Assembly (NCBI GenBank): GCA_946892665.1
Contig: CAMPOT010000001.1
Coordinates: 248,001 to 312,000 of the forward strand
Length of the DNA: 64,000 nt
Direction of reading: 5' to 3'
Origin: Chryseobacterium sp. Marseille-Q5410
Lineage (GTDB): Bacteria; Bacteroidota; Bacteroidia; Flavobacteriales; Weeksellaceae
Below, piece by piece: positions 7,326-16,486 of the stretch (positions within the stretch are counted from its first letter, which is position 1; every line of letters starts with the position of its first letter). The notes beneath the pieces were generated by a model, which saw only the letters and a list, made by a program, of their open reading frames with translations, was not told the origin of the DNA and made no database searches. Both the position numbers and the translations under genes were made by a program.

Positions 7326-9707
7326 ATGGAAAACAAACCAAATATGGGAAGCAAAACAAAGCAAACCTTTCCGCTTCCTCCTAAAAAAGAAAAAAATCTT
7401 GGCTGGAAAAAATGGGTGAAATTAGTATGGATCTCGCTCGTTGCTGTGGTAATAGGGATTGCTGCTTTATTTTTTGCGGTATCACAAGGTTTTCTTGGCA
7501 GCATGCCCGATGTGAAAGAGCTGGAAAATCCTGATATTTATGTAGCTTCTGAAATCTATTCTTCCGATGGAAAACTTCTCGGAAAATTCGAAAAAGAGAA
7601 AACACAGCCGGTAACCTACAAAGAACTGCCTCCTTATCTGATTTACGCGCTTCAAGCAAAAGAAGACGAGCGTTTCAAAGAACACTCAGGAATTGATTTA
7701 CAGTCAGTTGCAAGAGCAGTTGTGTATGGCGGTAGCCGCGGTGGAGGTTCTACCATTACCCAACAATTAGCAAAACTTTTATTTACCGATAATGTTTCCC
7801 AGAATAAAATCCAAAGAGCGTTTCAAAAACTCAAAGAATGGGTTGTAGCCGTAAGTTTGGAGAAAAGGTATACCAAGGAAGAGATTATTACGCTATATTT
7901 CAACAAGTTCGATTTCCTTTACAATGCAAACGGAATCGAAATGGCTTCCAGAATTTATTTTAATAAGCCAACCTCTCAACTTACCCTTCCTGAAGCAGCT
8001 ATGTTTGTTGCCATGCTCGAAAATCCGGTGAAAAATAACCCGATGCGAAATGAAACCCGCGCGAGAGCTAGAAGAGATGTTGTTTTAGATCAAATGTTGA
8101 AAACCGGCTATCTCGATCAACAAACCTACCAAAAAGCAGTAGGAACACCAATTGTTTTAGATTATCATCCGGTAAAATCGATTGATGAAGGATATTCAGC
8201 TTACTACAAATTCTATTTAAGAAAAGAAATTGATGGCTATTTGAAAGATTACGAAAAAAAAACCGGTAAAACATTAAACCTTTTCAAAGACGGTCTTAAA
8301 ATCTATGTAACCCTAGATTCCAAAATGCAAACTTATGCGGAAGAGGCCATAAAAGAACATTTAACCGATTTGCAAAAACGTTTCGATGCGGAACAGCGAG
8401 GAAGAAAGCAAAGACCTTTCTATCTCATTAATGATAAAGAAATCAATAATATCATGATGAGTGCGGTGAAAAGAACCGGAAGATATAAACAGCTTAAAAA
8501 TGCAGGCGTATCTGAAGATTCTATCATGCTCGATTTCAAAAAACCAGTAAAAACTTCCAGATTTACTTGGGACGGCGAAGAAGAAGTAGAAATGTCACCT
8601 TGGGACTCTATCCGTTATCATAAACAAATCGCACAAGCCGGTTTAATGTCGATGGTTCCTGGAACCGGAGAAATCAAAGCGTGGGTTGGAGGAATCAATT
8701 GGCAACATTTTCAGTATGACCACATTAAACAAGGGAAAAGACAGGTAGGATCTACCTTCAAACCTTTCGTTTATGCCACCGCTATTATGAAACTGGGAAT
8801 GACTCCGTGTTCTACAGTATCCAATGCAACCTACAGAAAAGGAACTTGGACCGTTGAAGGATCAGGCGGAAGCCTTACTTTAAAAGATGCACTCGCTCAC
8901 TCGAAAAACCCGGTGGCGGTAAGATTAATTGAAATGACCACTCCGAAAAGCGTAATTCAAACCGCTCGAGATCTCGGAGTAACCGAAGAAATTCCGAATG
9001 AATATGCAGTAGCCCTAGGTTCTTCAGACATTACCATTTACGAAATGTTGGGTGCTTACAGTACTTTTGCCAACTACGGAAATTATATAAAACCTGAAAT
9101 GATTTGGCGTATTGAAGATGCCAACGGAAGAGTAATTAAGGAAGTAAAACCAGTACTGAAAGAAGTAATGAACGAACTTTACGCCTACACCATGATTGAT
9201 CTAATGAAAGGTGTTGCAGAATTCGGGACCGCATCTGGGGAACTTGGTAGAAGAGGCGTCGCCAAAGGAACTGAAATAGCCGCAAAAACAGGTACTACGC
9301 AGAACAATTCCGATGGTTGGTTTATGGGAATTACGCCAAATCTCGCGACCGGAGTTTGGGTAGGTTGGGAAGACCGCGCCACCCACTTCTGGGGAACCGG
9401 CGAAGGACAAGGAGCTAAAATGGCACTTCCAATCTGGGCTATTTTCATGAAAAAAGTGTGGGCGGATAAAACGCTGGGCATCCTTCCGGAAGATAAATTT
9501 GTAAAACCATCAAACTGGACCGGCAGTTGCTCCGACCTCCAAGGTTTAGGTGGTTATGGTGACGAAGGTGGCCTTCAAACCATTGATGAGTTAAAAGCAC
9601 CAAAAGTAGAAGAAAATCAAAAGCATACTCCACGATCTTCCGGTAAAAAAGAAGAAAACGTTAATGAAAATATTAATACCGGCGAAGAAATAGATTTCAA
9701 TAAATAA
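7326..9707 (+). CDS. Class A penicillin-binding protein 1A (bifunctional glycosyltransferase/transpeptidase)
   Basis: A 793-aa bifunctional peptidoglycan synthase anchored by one N-terminal transmembrane helix (about residues 31-55) after a short basic cytosolic tail. The GT51 glycosyltransferase domain shows EDERFKEHSGID (catalytic Glu), GGSTITQQLAKLL and EEIITLYFNKFDFLYNANGIE-type motifs. The transpeptidase domain has SxxK at Ser476-Lys479 (GSTFKPF), an SKNP box (SxN) and the KTG triad at 654-656. The C-terminus is charged and disordered. It polymerises and crosslinks glycan strands on the periplasmic face of the inner membrane. It is the last gene of the ricT-gldH operon and ends at a strong terminator. 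Confidence 0.95.
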   Translation: MENKPNMGSKTKQTFPLPPKKEKNLGWKKWVKLVWISLVAVVIGIAALFFAVSQGFLGSMPDVKELENPDIYVASEIYSSDGKLLGKFEKEKTQPVTYKELPPYLIYALQAKEDERFKEHSGIDLQSVARAVVYGGSRGGGSTITQQLAKLLFTDNVSQNKIQRAFQKLKEWVVAVSLEKRYTKEEIITLYFNKFDFLYNANGIEMASRIYFNKPTSQLTLPEAAMFVAMLENPVKNNPMRNETRARARRDVVLDQMLKTGYLDQQTYQKAVGTPIVLDYHPVKSIDEGYSAYYKFYLRKEIDGYLKDYEKKTGKTLNLFKDGLKIYVTLDSKMQTYAEEAIKEHLTDLQKRFDAEQRGRKQRPFYLINDKEINNIMMSAVKRTGRYKQLKNAGVSEDSIMLDFKKPVKTSRFTWDGEEEVEMSPWDSIRYHKQIAQAGLMSMVPGTGEIKAWVGGINWQHFQYDHIKQGKRQVGSTFKPFVYATAIMKLGMTPCSTVSNATYRKGTWTVEGSGGSLTLKDALAHSKNPVAVRLIEMTTPKSVIQTARDLGVTEEIPNEYAVALGSSDITIYEMLGAYSTFANYGNYIKPEMIWRIEDANGRVIKEVKPVLKEVMNELYAYTMIDLMKGVAEFGTASGELGRRGVAKGTEIAAKTGTTQNNSDGWFMGITPNLATGVWVGWEDRATHFWGTGEGQGAKMALPIWAIFMKKVWADKTLGILPEDKFVKPSNWTGSCSDLQGLGGYGDEGGLQTIDELKAPKVEENQKHTPRSSGKKEENVNENINTGEEIDFNK

Positions 9708-9727
9708 AGCATGGTATTAAATGATAA

Positions 9728-9765
9728 AAATATCCTTTCAAAAACACTTGAAAGGATATTTTTTT
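9728..9765 (+). terminator. Rho-independent terminator after PBP1A
   Basis: A perfect 14-bp stem (AAATATCCTTTCAA with its complement) with loop AAACAC, followed by a T-run. Confidence 0.9.
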
Positions 9766-9780
9766 AGCGAACTTTGAAAC

Positions 9781-11325
9781 ATGAATTTATCACAAATCTC
9801 CCAACCTTTTCTCAAACAATTTCCCGGCGATTTCTCCGGAAACCCGATGCAACGACAAACTCCGGGGTTTCTTTTCGCGACTGTGGATTTAGCCGGTTTT
9901 AAAAATCCTGAATTGATAATTTTTAATGAGAAACTTTCACAGGAAATTGGCCTGGGAAGCGTTGAAAATGAAAAAGATTTGCAATTTCTCAACGCATCCT
10001 CAGCTCCTGATTCTTTGAAAACCTACGCTACCGTATACGCAGGCCACCAATTCGGAAATTGGGCCGGACAATTAGGAGACGGTAGAGCAATTATAGCCGG
10101 AGAAATCATCAACCCTGCCGGAAAAAAACATGAAATTCAGTGGAAAGGAGCCGGTGCAACACCATATTCGCGACATGCCGATGGCAGAGCGGTACTTCGC
10201 TCCTCCATCAGAGAATATCTCATGAGTGAAGCGATGCATCATTTAGGAATTCCTACAACAAGGGCATTATCGCTTTCTTTAACTGGCGAAAAAGTGTTAA
10301 GAGACGTAATGTACGATGGAAATCCCGATTATGAAAAAGGGGCGGTGATGGTGAGAATTGCCGAAAGTTTCCTGCGTTTCGGACATTTCGAACTGATTTC
10401 CGCACAAAAAGATGTTGAAAATTTAAGAAAACTGGCAGATTTTACCATTGAAAATTATTTCCAAGAAATCAGTCCGGAAAGTCCAGAAAAGTACGCTGCA
10501 TTTTTTGAAAATATCGCTCTTCGAACTGCAGAATTAATGGTGGAATGGTATCGCGTTGGTTTTGTTCATGGCGTGATGAATACCGACAATATGTCGGTTT
10601 TGGGCCTCACCATCGATTACGGACCTTTTTCTTTTTTGGATGAATATAACCTGAGTTTCACCCCAAACACCACCGATCTTCCAGGAAGGAGATACGCTTT
10701 CGGAAGTCAGGCAAAAATGGCTCAATGGAATCTTTGGCAGCTTGCAAACGCCCTATTTCCATTAATTAATGATGAAAAAATGCTAGAAAAAAATCTCAAT
10801 GATTTCAGTGAAAATTTCTGGAAAAAACACGATGAAATGATGGCAAGAAAATTCGGTTTTAATGAAGTTCTTGAAGGGGATGATCGATTTTTTTCCGATT
10901 TTCAACAAGTATTGCAAGATACAAAAGCAGATTACACGCTCTTTTTCAATCGGTTGGAAAAACTTCAACAAGACACTGATATTCAAGAACATTTTAAAGA
11001 CATATTTTACGTACCGCTTTCTGAAAATCATTTGTTTTCCTTTGAAAATTTTATTAAAAATTATCAAATACGACTTTCAAAAAATACCATGTCCCGAGCA
11101 GATTCTTTGGCAATCATGAAAAAGAATAATCCGAAGTTTGTCCTTAGAAATTATCTGCTTTTTGAATGTATAAAAGAAATAAACGAAGGCAAAAAAGAGC
11201 TGCTCAACCAGCTTATTTCCGCTCTCGAAAACCCTTATGAAGAACGCTATCCGGAATTTTCTAAAAAGCGTCCGCCAATGTACGACGGACAAACCGGAAG
11301 TTCTACACTGTCATGCAGTTCGTAA
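9781..11325 (+). CDS. selO: Protein adenylyltransferase SelO (YdiU/UPF0061)
   Basis: A 514-aa pseudokinase-fold enzyme that transfers AMP to Ser/Thr/Tyr of target proteins. Family hallmarks are GHQFGNWAGQLGDGRA near the nucleotide loop, QWKGAGATPYSRHADGRAV, LRSSIREYLMSEAMHHLGI, and the metal-binding stretch NTDNMSVLGLTIDYGPFSF. The C-terminus ends SCSS with Cys512 in the position that is selenocysteine in eukaryotic SelO, as in E. coli YdiU. Length and motif order match intact family members. It stands alone between a terminator and the next promoter. In E. coli the protein is linked to oxidative stress and glutathionylation; the same role here is an inference. Confidence 0.93.
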   Translation: MNLSQISQPFLKQFPGDFSGNPMQRQTPGFLFATVDLAGFKNPELIIFNEKLSQEIGLGSVENEKDLQFLNASSAPDSLKTYATVYAGHQFGNWAGQLGDGRAIIAGEIINPAGKKHEIQWKGAGATPYSRHADGRAVLRSSIREYLMSEAMHHLGIPTTRALSLSLTGEKVLRDVMYDGNPDYEKGAVMVRIAESFLRFGHFELISAQKDVENLRKLADFTIENYFQEISPESPEKYAAFFENIALRTAELMVEWYRVGFVHGVMNTDNMSVLGLTIDYGPFSFLDEYNLSFTPNTTDLPGRRYAFGSQAKMAQWNLWQLANALFPLINDEKMLEKNLNDFSENFWKKHDEMMARKFGFNEVLEGDDRFFSDFQQVLQDTKADYTLFFNRLEKLQQDTDIQEHFKDIFYVPLSENHLFSFENFIKNYQIRLSKNTMSRADSLAIMKKNNPKFVLRNYLLFECIKEINEGKKELLNQLISALENPYEERYPEFSKKRPPMYDGQTGSSTLSCSS

Positions 11326-11332
11326 TTTTTCA

Positions 11333-11340
11333 TACTTTTG
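11333..11340 (+). promoter_or_regulatory. -7 promoter box for the 11356 membrane gene
   Basis: TACTTTTG matches TAnnTTTG and lies 7 nt after the selO stop. Its last three bases are an in-frame TTG that would be the longest possible start of the next gene, which argues against that start. Confidence 0.6.
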
Positions 11341-11355
11341 CCGAAAATTTTCACC

Positions 11356-12630
11356 TTGGTTTATCAACAAAAATTCAAAGATTTTCTTAAAACAGTTTTC
11401 CCTTCCACAAAATTTGAGGTATTGTTGTTCCTTATTTTTATCACTATTTATGGAATTTTAGGGACTTATATCGCCTTAAATTACCGAATTATTTTTGACG
11501 ACAGAATTCCCTGGGATGCATACTTCAGTTTCGATAATCGCGCGATTGTGATGACCGGTGGCGGTTTTGAAAGACATCCGCTTGCTAATTATTTCTTCGA
11601 TTGGATTCGGGAGTTTGCTTTGCTTTTTTCTGATGGTAAGAAAGACGAAACCTTTCGACTTGTTTTGGCCTGTTGCAGCAACTTGGCGATAAGTTTGAGC
11701 TTACTTCAAATCTATAAATATTTGAAAAACATTATCGTTTTACCCAAGAAAATTTCGTTGCTGATCATCGCTTTTTTTGCTTTCTTTTCGACAAATATTT
11801 TGCTTTCATTCACCCCGGAAACCTATACCTACACTTTATTTTTCCTAGTTTTATTTAATTATTACGCTGCTTTGAAAATGCGAAAAGGTGAAAAAATTCC
11901 GGCTCCTGCATTGATTTTTGCCGGAGTTACTGTTGGTGGTTTAACAGTAACGAATATCGTGAAAGTGTATATTCCTTTACTTTTCGAGAAAAATATTTTC
12001 ACTCAATGGAAAAAATTCGGGAATGGAGTTTTAAGAATTTTGGCGTCCGTTGCAGTTTTTTTACTGTTGTTTCTTAATCGTTTAAACTTTAATTTCCTTC
12101 GCTTTCTAGAGAAGACAGAACAGCAATACGAAAAGTTTTCGAACCCGAAAGCAACTCCGATTTGGGATATGATTGCTTCGTGGTTTTTTGGTGGAAATAT
12201 GCTGTTTTCCAGGTTTGAAGTTCGGGATTATCACAATAAAAAAGGATTCGAATATAAGGCACTTTTCATGGATGTTTATGAATTTTGGATTCCATACCTG
12301 TTTGTTGCTGCTGTGCTTATTTTGGTGATTTGGAGTTTCTTTAAAAACTTCAGAAATAAATTGGTTTTGGTGTTGATGATTTCATTTCTGGTGGATATTG
12401 TGATTCACTGTATCCTGAAATTCGGACTTCACACTTCCTATATTTACGGCGGACATTTTGTTTTTGTGTATCCATTGCTAATCGGTTGGCTGTTTTACAC
12501 TTATAAAAACGCGCCGAAAACACTTAGTTTTCTCTATTCAATTCTTTGGATATTATTGGTATATCTGGTTTTAAACAATGTATTCCGAATGGAAGAATTC
12601 TTTGTTTTCCTAGATAAATTCTATCAATAA
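11356..12630 (+). CDS. Multi-pass membrane protein, DUF6080-like / GT-C-like
   Basis: An integral membrane protein of about 424 aa with some ten hydrophobic segments. No ATG occurs in frame until roughly residue 70, past the first membrane helix, so translation must begin at a non-ATG codon. The TTG at 11356 is chosen because the earlier TTG at 11338 overlaps the promoter box. After helix 1 there is a loop with FDDRIPWDAYFSFDN and GGGFERHPLANYFFDWI, reminiscent of the Asp-containing first loop of GT-C glycosyltransferases. I recall similar Bacteroidota proteins as DUF6080 but cannot confirm this. The substrate is unknown; a lipid-linked sugar transferase is possible. A bidirectional terminator follows. 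Confidence 0.7.
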   Translation: MVYQQKFKDFLKTVFPSTKFEVLLFLIFITIYGILGTYIALNYRIIFDDRIPWDAYFSFDNRAIVMTGGGFERHPLANYFFDWIREFALLFSDGKKDETFRLVLACCSNLAISLSLLQIYKYLKNIIVLPKKISLLIIAFFAFFSTNILLSFTPETYTYTLFFLVLFNYYAALKMRKGEKIPAPALIFAGVTVGGLTVTNIVKVYIPLLFEKNIFTQWKKFGNGVLRILASVAVFLLLFLNRLNFNFLRFLEKTEQQYEKFSNPKATPIWDMIASWFFGGNMLFSRFEVRDYHNKKGFEYKALFMDVYEFWIPYLFVAAVLILVIWSFFKNFRNKLVLVLMISFLVDIVIHCILKFGLHTSYIYGGHFVFVYPLLIGWLFYTYKNAPKTLSFLYSILWILLVYLVLNNVFRMEEFFVFLDKFYQ

Positions 12631-12633
12631 AAG

Positions 12634-12662
12634 AAGGCAACTCGCGATGAGTTGCCTTTTTA
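12634..12662 (+). terminator. Terminator between the membrane gene and sodC
   Basis: A 10-bp perfect stem AAGGCAACTC/GAGTTGCCTT with loop GCGAT, then a T-run. A-rich sequence on the left side may let it also serve the convergent sodC. Confidence 0.88.
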
Positions 12663-12686
12663 ATGTAATTAATTCCGAAGTAAATT

Positions 12687-13190
12687 TTATTTAATTTCCA
12701 CACATCCTACTCTACCGCCTGCATTTCCGGTTGGTTGGGTCTTAAAATCATCTTTTCCGGCATGAATAATCAATGATTTTCCAACAATATTTTTGGATTC
12801 ATCAGTACATCCGATACACCATTTATCAGTTTCGAAAAGTAAACGTGCGGTTCCATCTTTATCAGCAATCAAATTTCCGATATCGCCCATGTGGAAATGT
12901 TCAGCGCCCCACTTTCCATGATCATGATTGGAAGGATTCCAGTGTCCGCCTGCGGAACTTGCGTCAGTTGCCGAACAATCTCCTTTTTCATGAATATGAA
13001 CCGCATGAAAACCTGGAGTAAGTTTGTAAGCATTTAAATCCAAGGAAACTTTTTTACCAGATTGAGTAAACTTTGCTGTTCCTTGAGTGTCGGTTCCGCT
13101 TTTTGGATAAACGACTAAATCTTTGGTAACGGTACACGAAACTGCGAGCGTTGCAGCAGCGATGAGCATTGAAAGTACTTTGATTTTCAT
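12687..13190 (-). CDS. sodC: Cu/Zn superoxide dismutase, lipoprotein
   Basis: A 167-aa periplasmic Cu/Zn SOD that dismutates superoxide to H2O2 and O2. The signal peptide ends at lipobox LAVSC (Cys19), so it is probably lipid-anchored. Metal-site motifs are FHAVHIHEKGDCS (copper His pair and the first disulfide Cys), GGHWNPSNHDHG (bridging and zinc His) and a late His in KSLIIHAGKDD. The C-terminal GNAGGRVGCVEIK carries the second disulfide Cys and the conserved Arg. All catalytic ligands appear present. It is a single gene, convergent with the upstream membrane gene and divergent from the TonB-dependent receptor. I see no consensus TAnnTTTG box upstream. Confidence 0.95.
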   Translation of the reverse strand: MKIKVLSMLIAAATLAVSCTVTKDLVVYPKSGTDTQGTAKFTQSGKKVSLDLNAYKLTPGFHAVHIHEKGDCSATDASSAGGHWNPSNHDHGKWGAEHFHMGDIGNLIADKDGTARLLFETDKWCIGCTDESKNIVGKSLIIHAGKDDFKTQPTGNAGGRVGCVEIK

Positions 13191-13306
13191 AATGATTTAT
13201 TTTGTTGTTATTTGAATATGAAAGTTACGGAAAATTAAAAAAACAGTTCAGTGAACAAATTCTTCCATTCAGTTACAATTTTTTTCCAACAAAAGCCATT
13301 CCGCAA

Positions 13307-13314
13307 TACTTTTG
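13307..13314 (+). promoter_or_regulatory. -7 promoter box for the TonB-dependent receptor
   Basis: TACTTTTG (TAnnTTTG) 17 nt upstream of the ATG at 13332. Confidence 0.6.
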
Positions 13315-13331
13315 TTACATAAAATTAAACC

Positions 13332-15551
13332 ATGAAAACTCAAAAAACTTTAAAATTCCTTCTTTTTTTTACTTTATTTTCGGGATGCCTTCTTCAAGCT
13401 CAAACTACAATTTCCGGAAAAGTGAAATTCAAAAACAAAGGCGTGAAAGACATTTCAGTCACCTTGAAAGATACTTATGACGGCGCAACAACCGACGAAA
13501 ATGGAAATTTTACCTTTCAAACTTACGAAAAAGGTGCACAAACATTGGTTTTTGCCCATTCAAAATTTGTGGAAGAGGAGAAAAAAATCGTGATCAACAA
13601 TGAAGCAATAACTGAAAATATTGATTTAAAGGAACAAATATCGGAAATCGATGCGGTAGTTATTTCTGCAGGATCCATAGAAGCCAGTGACAGAAAAAGG
13701 GCAACAGCGCTACTCACTCCAACCGATATTTATACCACGGCAGGCGCAAACGGGCAAGTTACTGCAGCTTTGGAAACCCTGCCCGGCGTACAGAAAATAG
13801 GTGAAACTGAAGGTTTGTTTGTACGAGGCGGAACCGGTACCGAAACCAAATTTTTCATGGACGGTAATCTTGTGAATAATTTTTTCGGGAATTCTATCCC
13901 GGGAATCAAAGCGATGGATCGGCTGAATACCTCTTTATTTAAAGGAAACGTATTTTCCAGTGGCGGATATTCTGCAATGTACGGACAAGCTTTATCGTCA
14001 ATTTTAGCATTAGAAAGTATCAACTTTCCAGAAAGAAACTCAGTAAACATCGGTGTTTCCCCACTTTTCCTAAGTGGTGGTTTTCAGAATGTTGATGATA
14101 ATAAAACTAAGTCTTTTGGCATTGCCGCATCCTATAGCAATTTAGGTTTGATGACAAAATTGTTGAAGTTCAACAACGATTTTACAAAAGCTCCTGAAAG
14201 TTTCGGTGCGAATTTTAATTTTAGAATTAAAAATAAAAGCGGAGGGATGCTGAAATATTACGGAAGTTTCGATACCAATACAATGGCAATCGAAGCAGAA
14301 AGTCTCGAACCACTAACCGATTCTGACAACACGTCGCTGAAAGGGAAAAATACTTTTCACAACCTCTCGTTCAAACAAAAATTCGGGAAATATCTTTTGA
14401 ATTTGGGAAGCTCTTTTACTTTTAATAATAATTTCATCAGGTTGAGCAATACATTCGAAAACGAAGAATTTAATCTCAATTCCATCGATGTTACGGGAAA
14501 ATATTTTAATGCAAAAGCAAGTGTCGAACGGAAAATAAATAAAATTTCAGCCGTCAGAGGCGGCGCAGAGCTTAACCAAACCCACGAAAACACCGAAGTA
14601 GAGCTTTCCCCGGTTCCTTTTGAATTTAATGACAAAATCACCTCATTGTTTGCGGAAACAGATCTGGGCTTTAGCAATGATTTTTCTGCAAAAGTGGGTT
14701 TAAGGTCTGAATATTCTACTGCTGTCGATCAGTGGAATATCGCACCGCGACTTGCTTTCGCTTATCGAATTTCAAGGGACTGGACCAGTTCACTCGCTTA
14801 TGGAACTTTTTACCAAAATCCGGAAAACAAATTCTTTGGAACCCACGATCTCAATTTTCAAAGGGCAGAACATTATGTTTTGCAAATTCAAAAATCGGAA
14901 GAAGGCAGAAGTTTGAGGATGGAAGCATTTTATAAAGATTACACAGATTTAATTAAAACCCGCTACCAAAATTACCGTCAATTGGCAATTAACAACAATG
15001 GCGACGGATATGCCAAAGGGATTGAAATGTTTTGGAGAGACAAAAAAACCATTAAAAATATTGACTATTGGGTTTCTTATTCTTTTCTCGATTCTAAAAG
15101 AAATTTTCAAGAATATGACCAAAGTTTGTTCCCCAATTTCGCTTCAAAGCACACCTTGTCATTGGTTGCAAAGAAGTTTGTAACCAATTGGAAAACAGGC
15201 TTTAATCTATCATACAGTTACGCTTCAGGAAGACCATTTTATTATTTCAACACCGATAACGACGGAAATTACCATCTACAACAACAGGGAAAAGCAAAAG
15301 ATTATAACGCCCTAAATTTCAGCGTCAATTATCTTCCTGGTTTGGGAAAAAAAGACGCCAAATATTTTACAGTTTTGGTTGTGGCAATTAATAATGTTCT
15401 TGGGCAAAAAAACATTTATGGATACCAATTTTCCAATGATGGCCTTCGAAAAAAACCGGTTTTGCCTTCTGCAAACACTTTTGTTTTCATTGGTGCATTC
15501 ATCAGTTTCGGGATCGATAGAACGGAAGATGCAATCAATAATAATTTATAA
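13332..15551 (+). CDS. TonB-dependent outer-membrane receptor with CarboxypepD_reg-like domain
   Basis: A 739-aa outer-membrane receptor. The signal peptide ends at LLQAQ. A carboxypeptidase-regulatory-like beta domain spans about residues 24-105 (TTISGKVKFKNKGVKDISV, TDENGNFTFQTYEKGAQ), then a plug domain (VTAALETLPGVQKIGETEGLFVRGG, SIPGIKAMDRLN). The rest is a beta-barrel of about 500 residues. The plug motif LPGVQ...FVRGG is typical of TonB-dependent siderophore/nutrient receptors. It lacks the SusC length (about 1000 aa) and there is no SusD partner, so a metal or small-molecule substrate is more likely. The next gene has its own promoter, so no operon partner is evident. Confidence 0.9.
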   Translation: MKTQKTLKFLLFFTLFSGCLLQAQTTISGKVKFKNKGVKDISVTLKDTYDGATTDENGNFTFQTYEKGAQTLVFAHSKFVEEEKKIVINNEAITENIDLKEQISEIDAVVISAGSIEASDRKRATALLTPTDIYTTAGANGQVTAALETLPGVQKIGETEGLFVRGGTGTETKFFMDGNLVNNFFGNSIPGIKAMDRLNTSLFKGNVFSSGGYSAMYGQALSSILALESINFPERNSVNIGVSPLFLSGGFQNVDDNKTKSFGIAASYSNLGLMTKLLKFNNDFTKAPESFGANFNFRIKNKSGGMLKYYGSFDTNTMAIEAESLEPLTDSDNTSLKGKNTFHNLSFKQKFGKYLLNLGSSFTFNNNFIRLSNTFENEEFNLNSIDVTGKYFNAKASVERKINKISAVRGGAELNQTHENTEVELSPVPFEFNDKITSLFAETDLGFSNDFSAKVGLRSEYSTAVDQWNIAPRLAFAYRISRDWTSSLAYGTFYQNPENKFFGTHDLNFQRAEHYVLQIQKSEEGRSLRMEAFYKDYTDLIKTRYQNYRQLAINNNGDGYAKGIEMFWRDKKTIKNIDYWVSYSFLDSKRNFQEYDQSLFPNFASKHTLSLVAKKFVTNWKTGFNLSYSYASGRPFYYFNTDNDGNYHLQQQGKAKDYNALNFSVNYLPGLGKKDAKYFTVLVVAINNVLGQKNIYGYQFSNDGLRKKPVLPSANTFVFIGAFISFGIDRTEDAINNNL

Positions 15552-15616
15552 TAACCGTTGAGCAAGCCTTTTTAACCTTTCAGATAGAAAAAATTTAACC
15601 CAAAGCAAGGATAAAA

Positions 15617-15624
15617 TATCTTTG
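15617..15624 (+). promoter_or_regulatory. -7 promoter box for the 15664 gene
   Basis: TATCTTTG, 39 nt before the ATG at 15664. It separates this gene transcriptionally from the receptor gene upstream. Confidence 0.55.
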
Positions 15625-15663
15625 AATCATCAAAATAAAAACAAATCAAAATAATTGAATACT

Positions 15664-16305
15664 ATGAAAAATTTAATTCTCGGAATCTTCCTGATGATCG
15701 GTGTTAACGCATTTTCCCAAACAGCTTATGAAAAAGCGATGACCGAAAAAATAGCAATCGTTGAACAACACAAAACTGCAGATGAATTTACCGGTTTAGC
15801 AAACGATTTCAAAAGAATTGGCGACAAAGAAAAAACCCAATGGCTTCCTTATTATTATGCAGCTTTTGCCACCATTCAAAAAGGAAGAAAGCTCATGCGC
15901 GAAGGCAAAACAGAAGAACTGGATCTTACCGCAGGCGAAGCTCAAAAATATCTCAATTTAGCAATGGAATTAAATAAAGACAGTGCCGAAAATCTAATTT
16001 TACAGAAGATGATTCATTCTCTGAAAATGATGGTAAATCCTCAGCAACGATTTATGAGTGAAGGTATGTTAGCAGCTGAGGCTCTTTCAAAAGCTGAAAA
16101 AATTGATGCTCAAAATCCTAGAATAACCTTAATGAGAGCAGAAGATACTTATTATACTCCAGAACAATTCGGAGGAAGCAAATCGAAAGGACTTGAGTTA
16201 TTTCAAAAAGCCTTGGATCAGTACACAGTTTATCAGCCAAAAACGAAATTAGATCCTAATTGGGGGAAAAGTGAAGCAGAATACTTTTTGGCAAATAAAC
16301 CTTAA
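15664..16305 (+). CDS. Exported helical (TPR-like) protein of unknown function
   Basis: 213 aa from the ATG at 15664; an in-frame TTG nine bases upstream is less likely. The signal peptide MKNLILGIFLMIGVNAFSQ is clear. The mature part is almost entirely alpha-helical and Lys/Glu-rich, with helix pairs such as WLPYYYAAFATIQKGRKLM and AQKYLNLAMELNKDSAEN, consistent with degenerate tetratricopeptide repeats. I do not recognise a named family. It stands between the TonB-dependent receptor and mnmA with its own promoter and terminator. A periplasmic scaffold or accessory role is possible, but nothing in the sequence fixes it. Confidence 0.8.
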   Translation: MKNLILGIFLMIGVNAFSQTAYEKAMTEKIAIVEQHKTADEFTGLANDFKRIGDKEKTQWLPYYYAAFATIQKGRKLMREGKTEELDLTAGEAQKYLNLAMELNKDSAENLILQKMIHSLKMMVNPQQRFMSEGMLAAEALSKAEKIDAQNPRITLMRAEDTYYTPEQFGGSKSKGLELFQKALDQYTVYQPKTKLDPNWGKSEAEYFLANKP

Positions 16306-16330
16306 AATATTCACTTTCAAAATGATATAG

Positions 16331-16357
16331 CGCTTTCGGAGACGGAAGCGTTTTTTT
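16331..16357 (+). terminator. Rho-independent terminator after the 15664 gene
   Basis: An 8-bp stem CGCTTTCG/CGGAAGCG (one G-T pair), loop GAGA, then seven T. Confidence 0.88.
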
Positions 16358-16438
16358 ATTTTACCTTATTTAACTTTTTCTCAATCATTCCTATTTACAG
16401 CATTTATGTTGAGAGCGGTTTAATTTGGTTTATTGTCG

Positions 16439-16446
16439 TAAATTTG
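16439..16446 (+). promoter_or_regulatory. -7 promoter box for mnmA
   Basis: TAAATTTG, 40 nt upstream of the mnmA ATG. The nearest TTTG (16424-16427) is too close for a proper -33 element. Confidence 0.55.
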
Positions 16447-16486
16447 CAGTCGTAAAACTTTCCCTTAACGAAAGCGTAACAATAAT

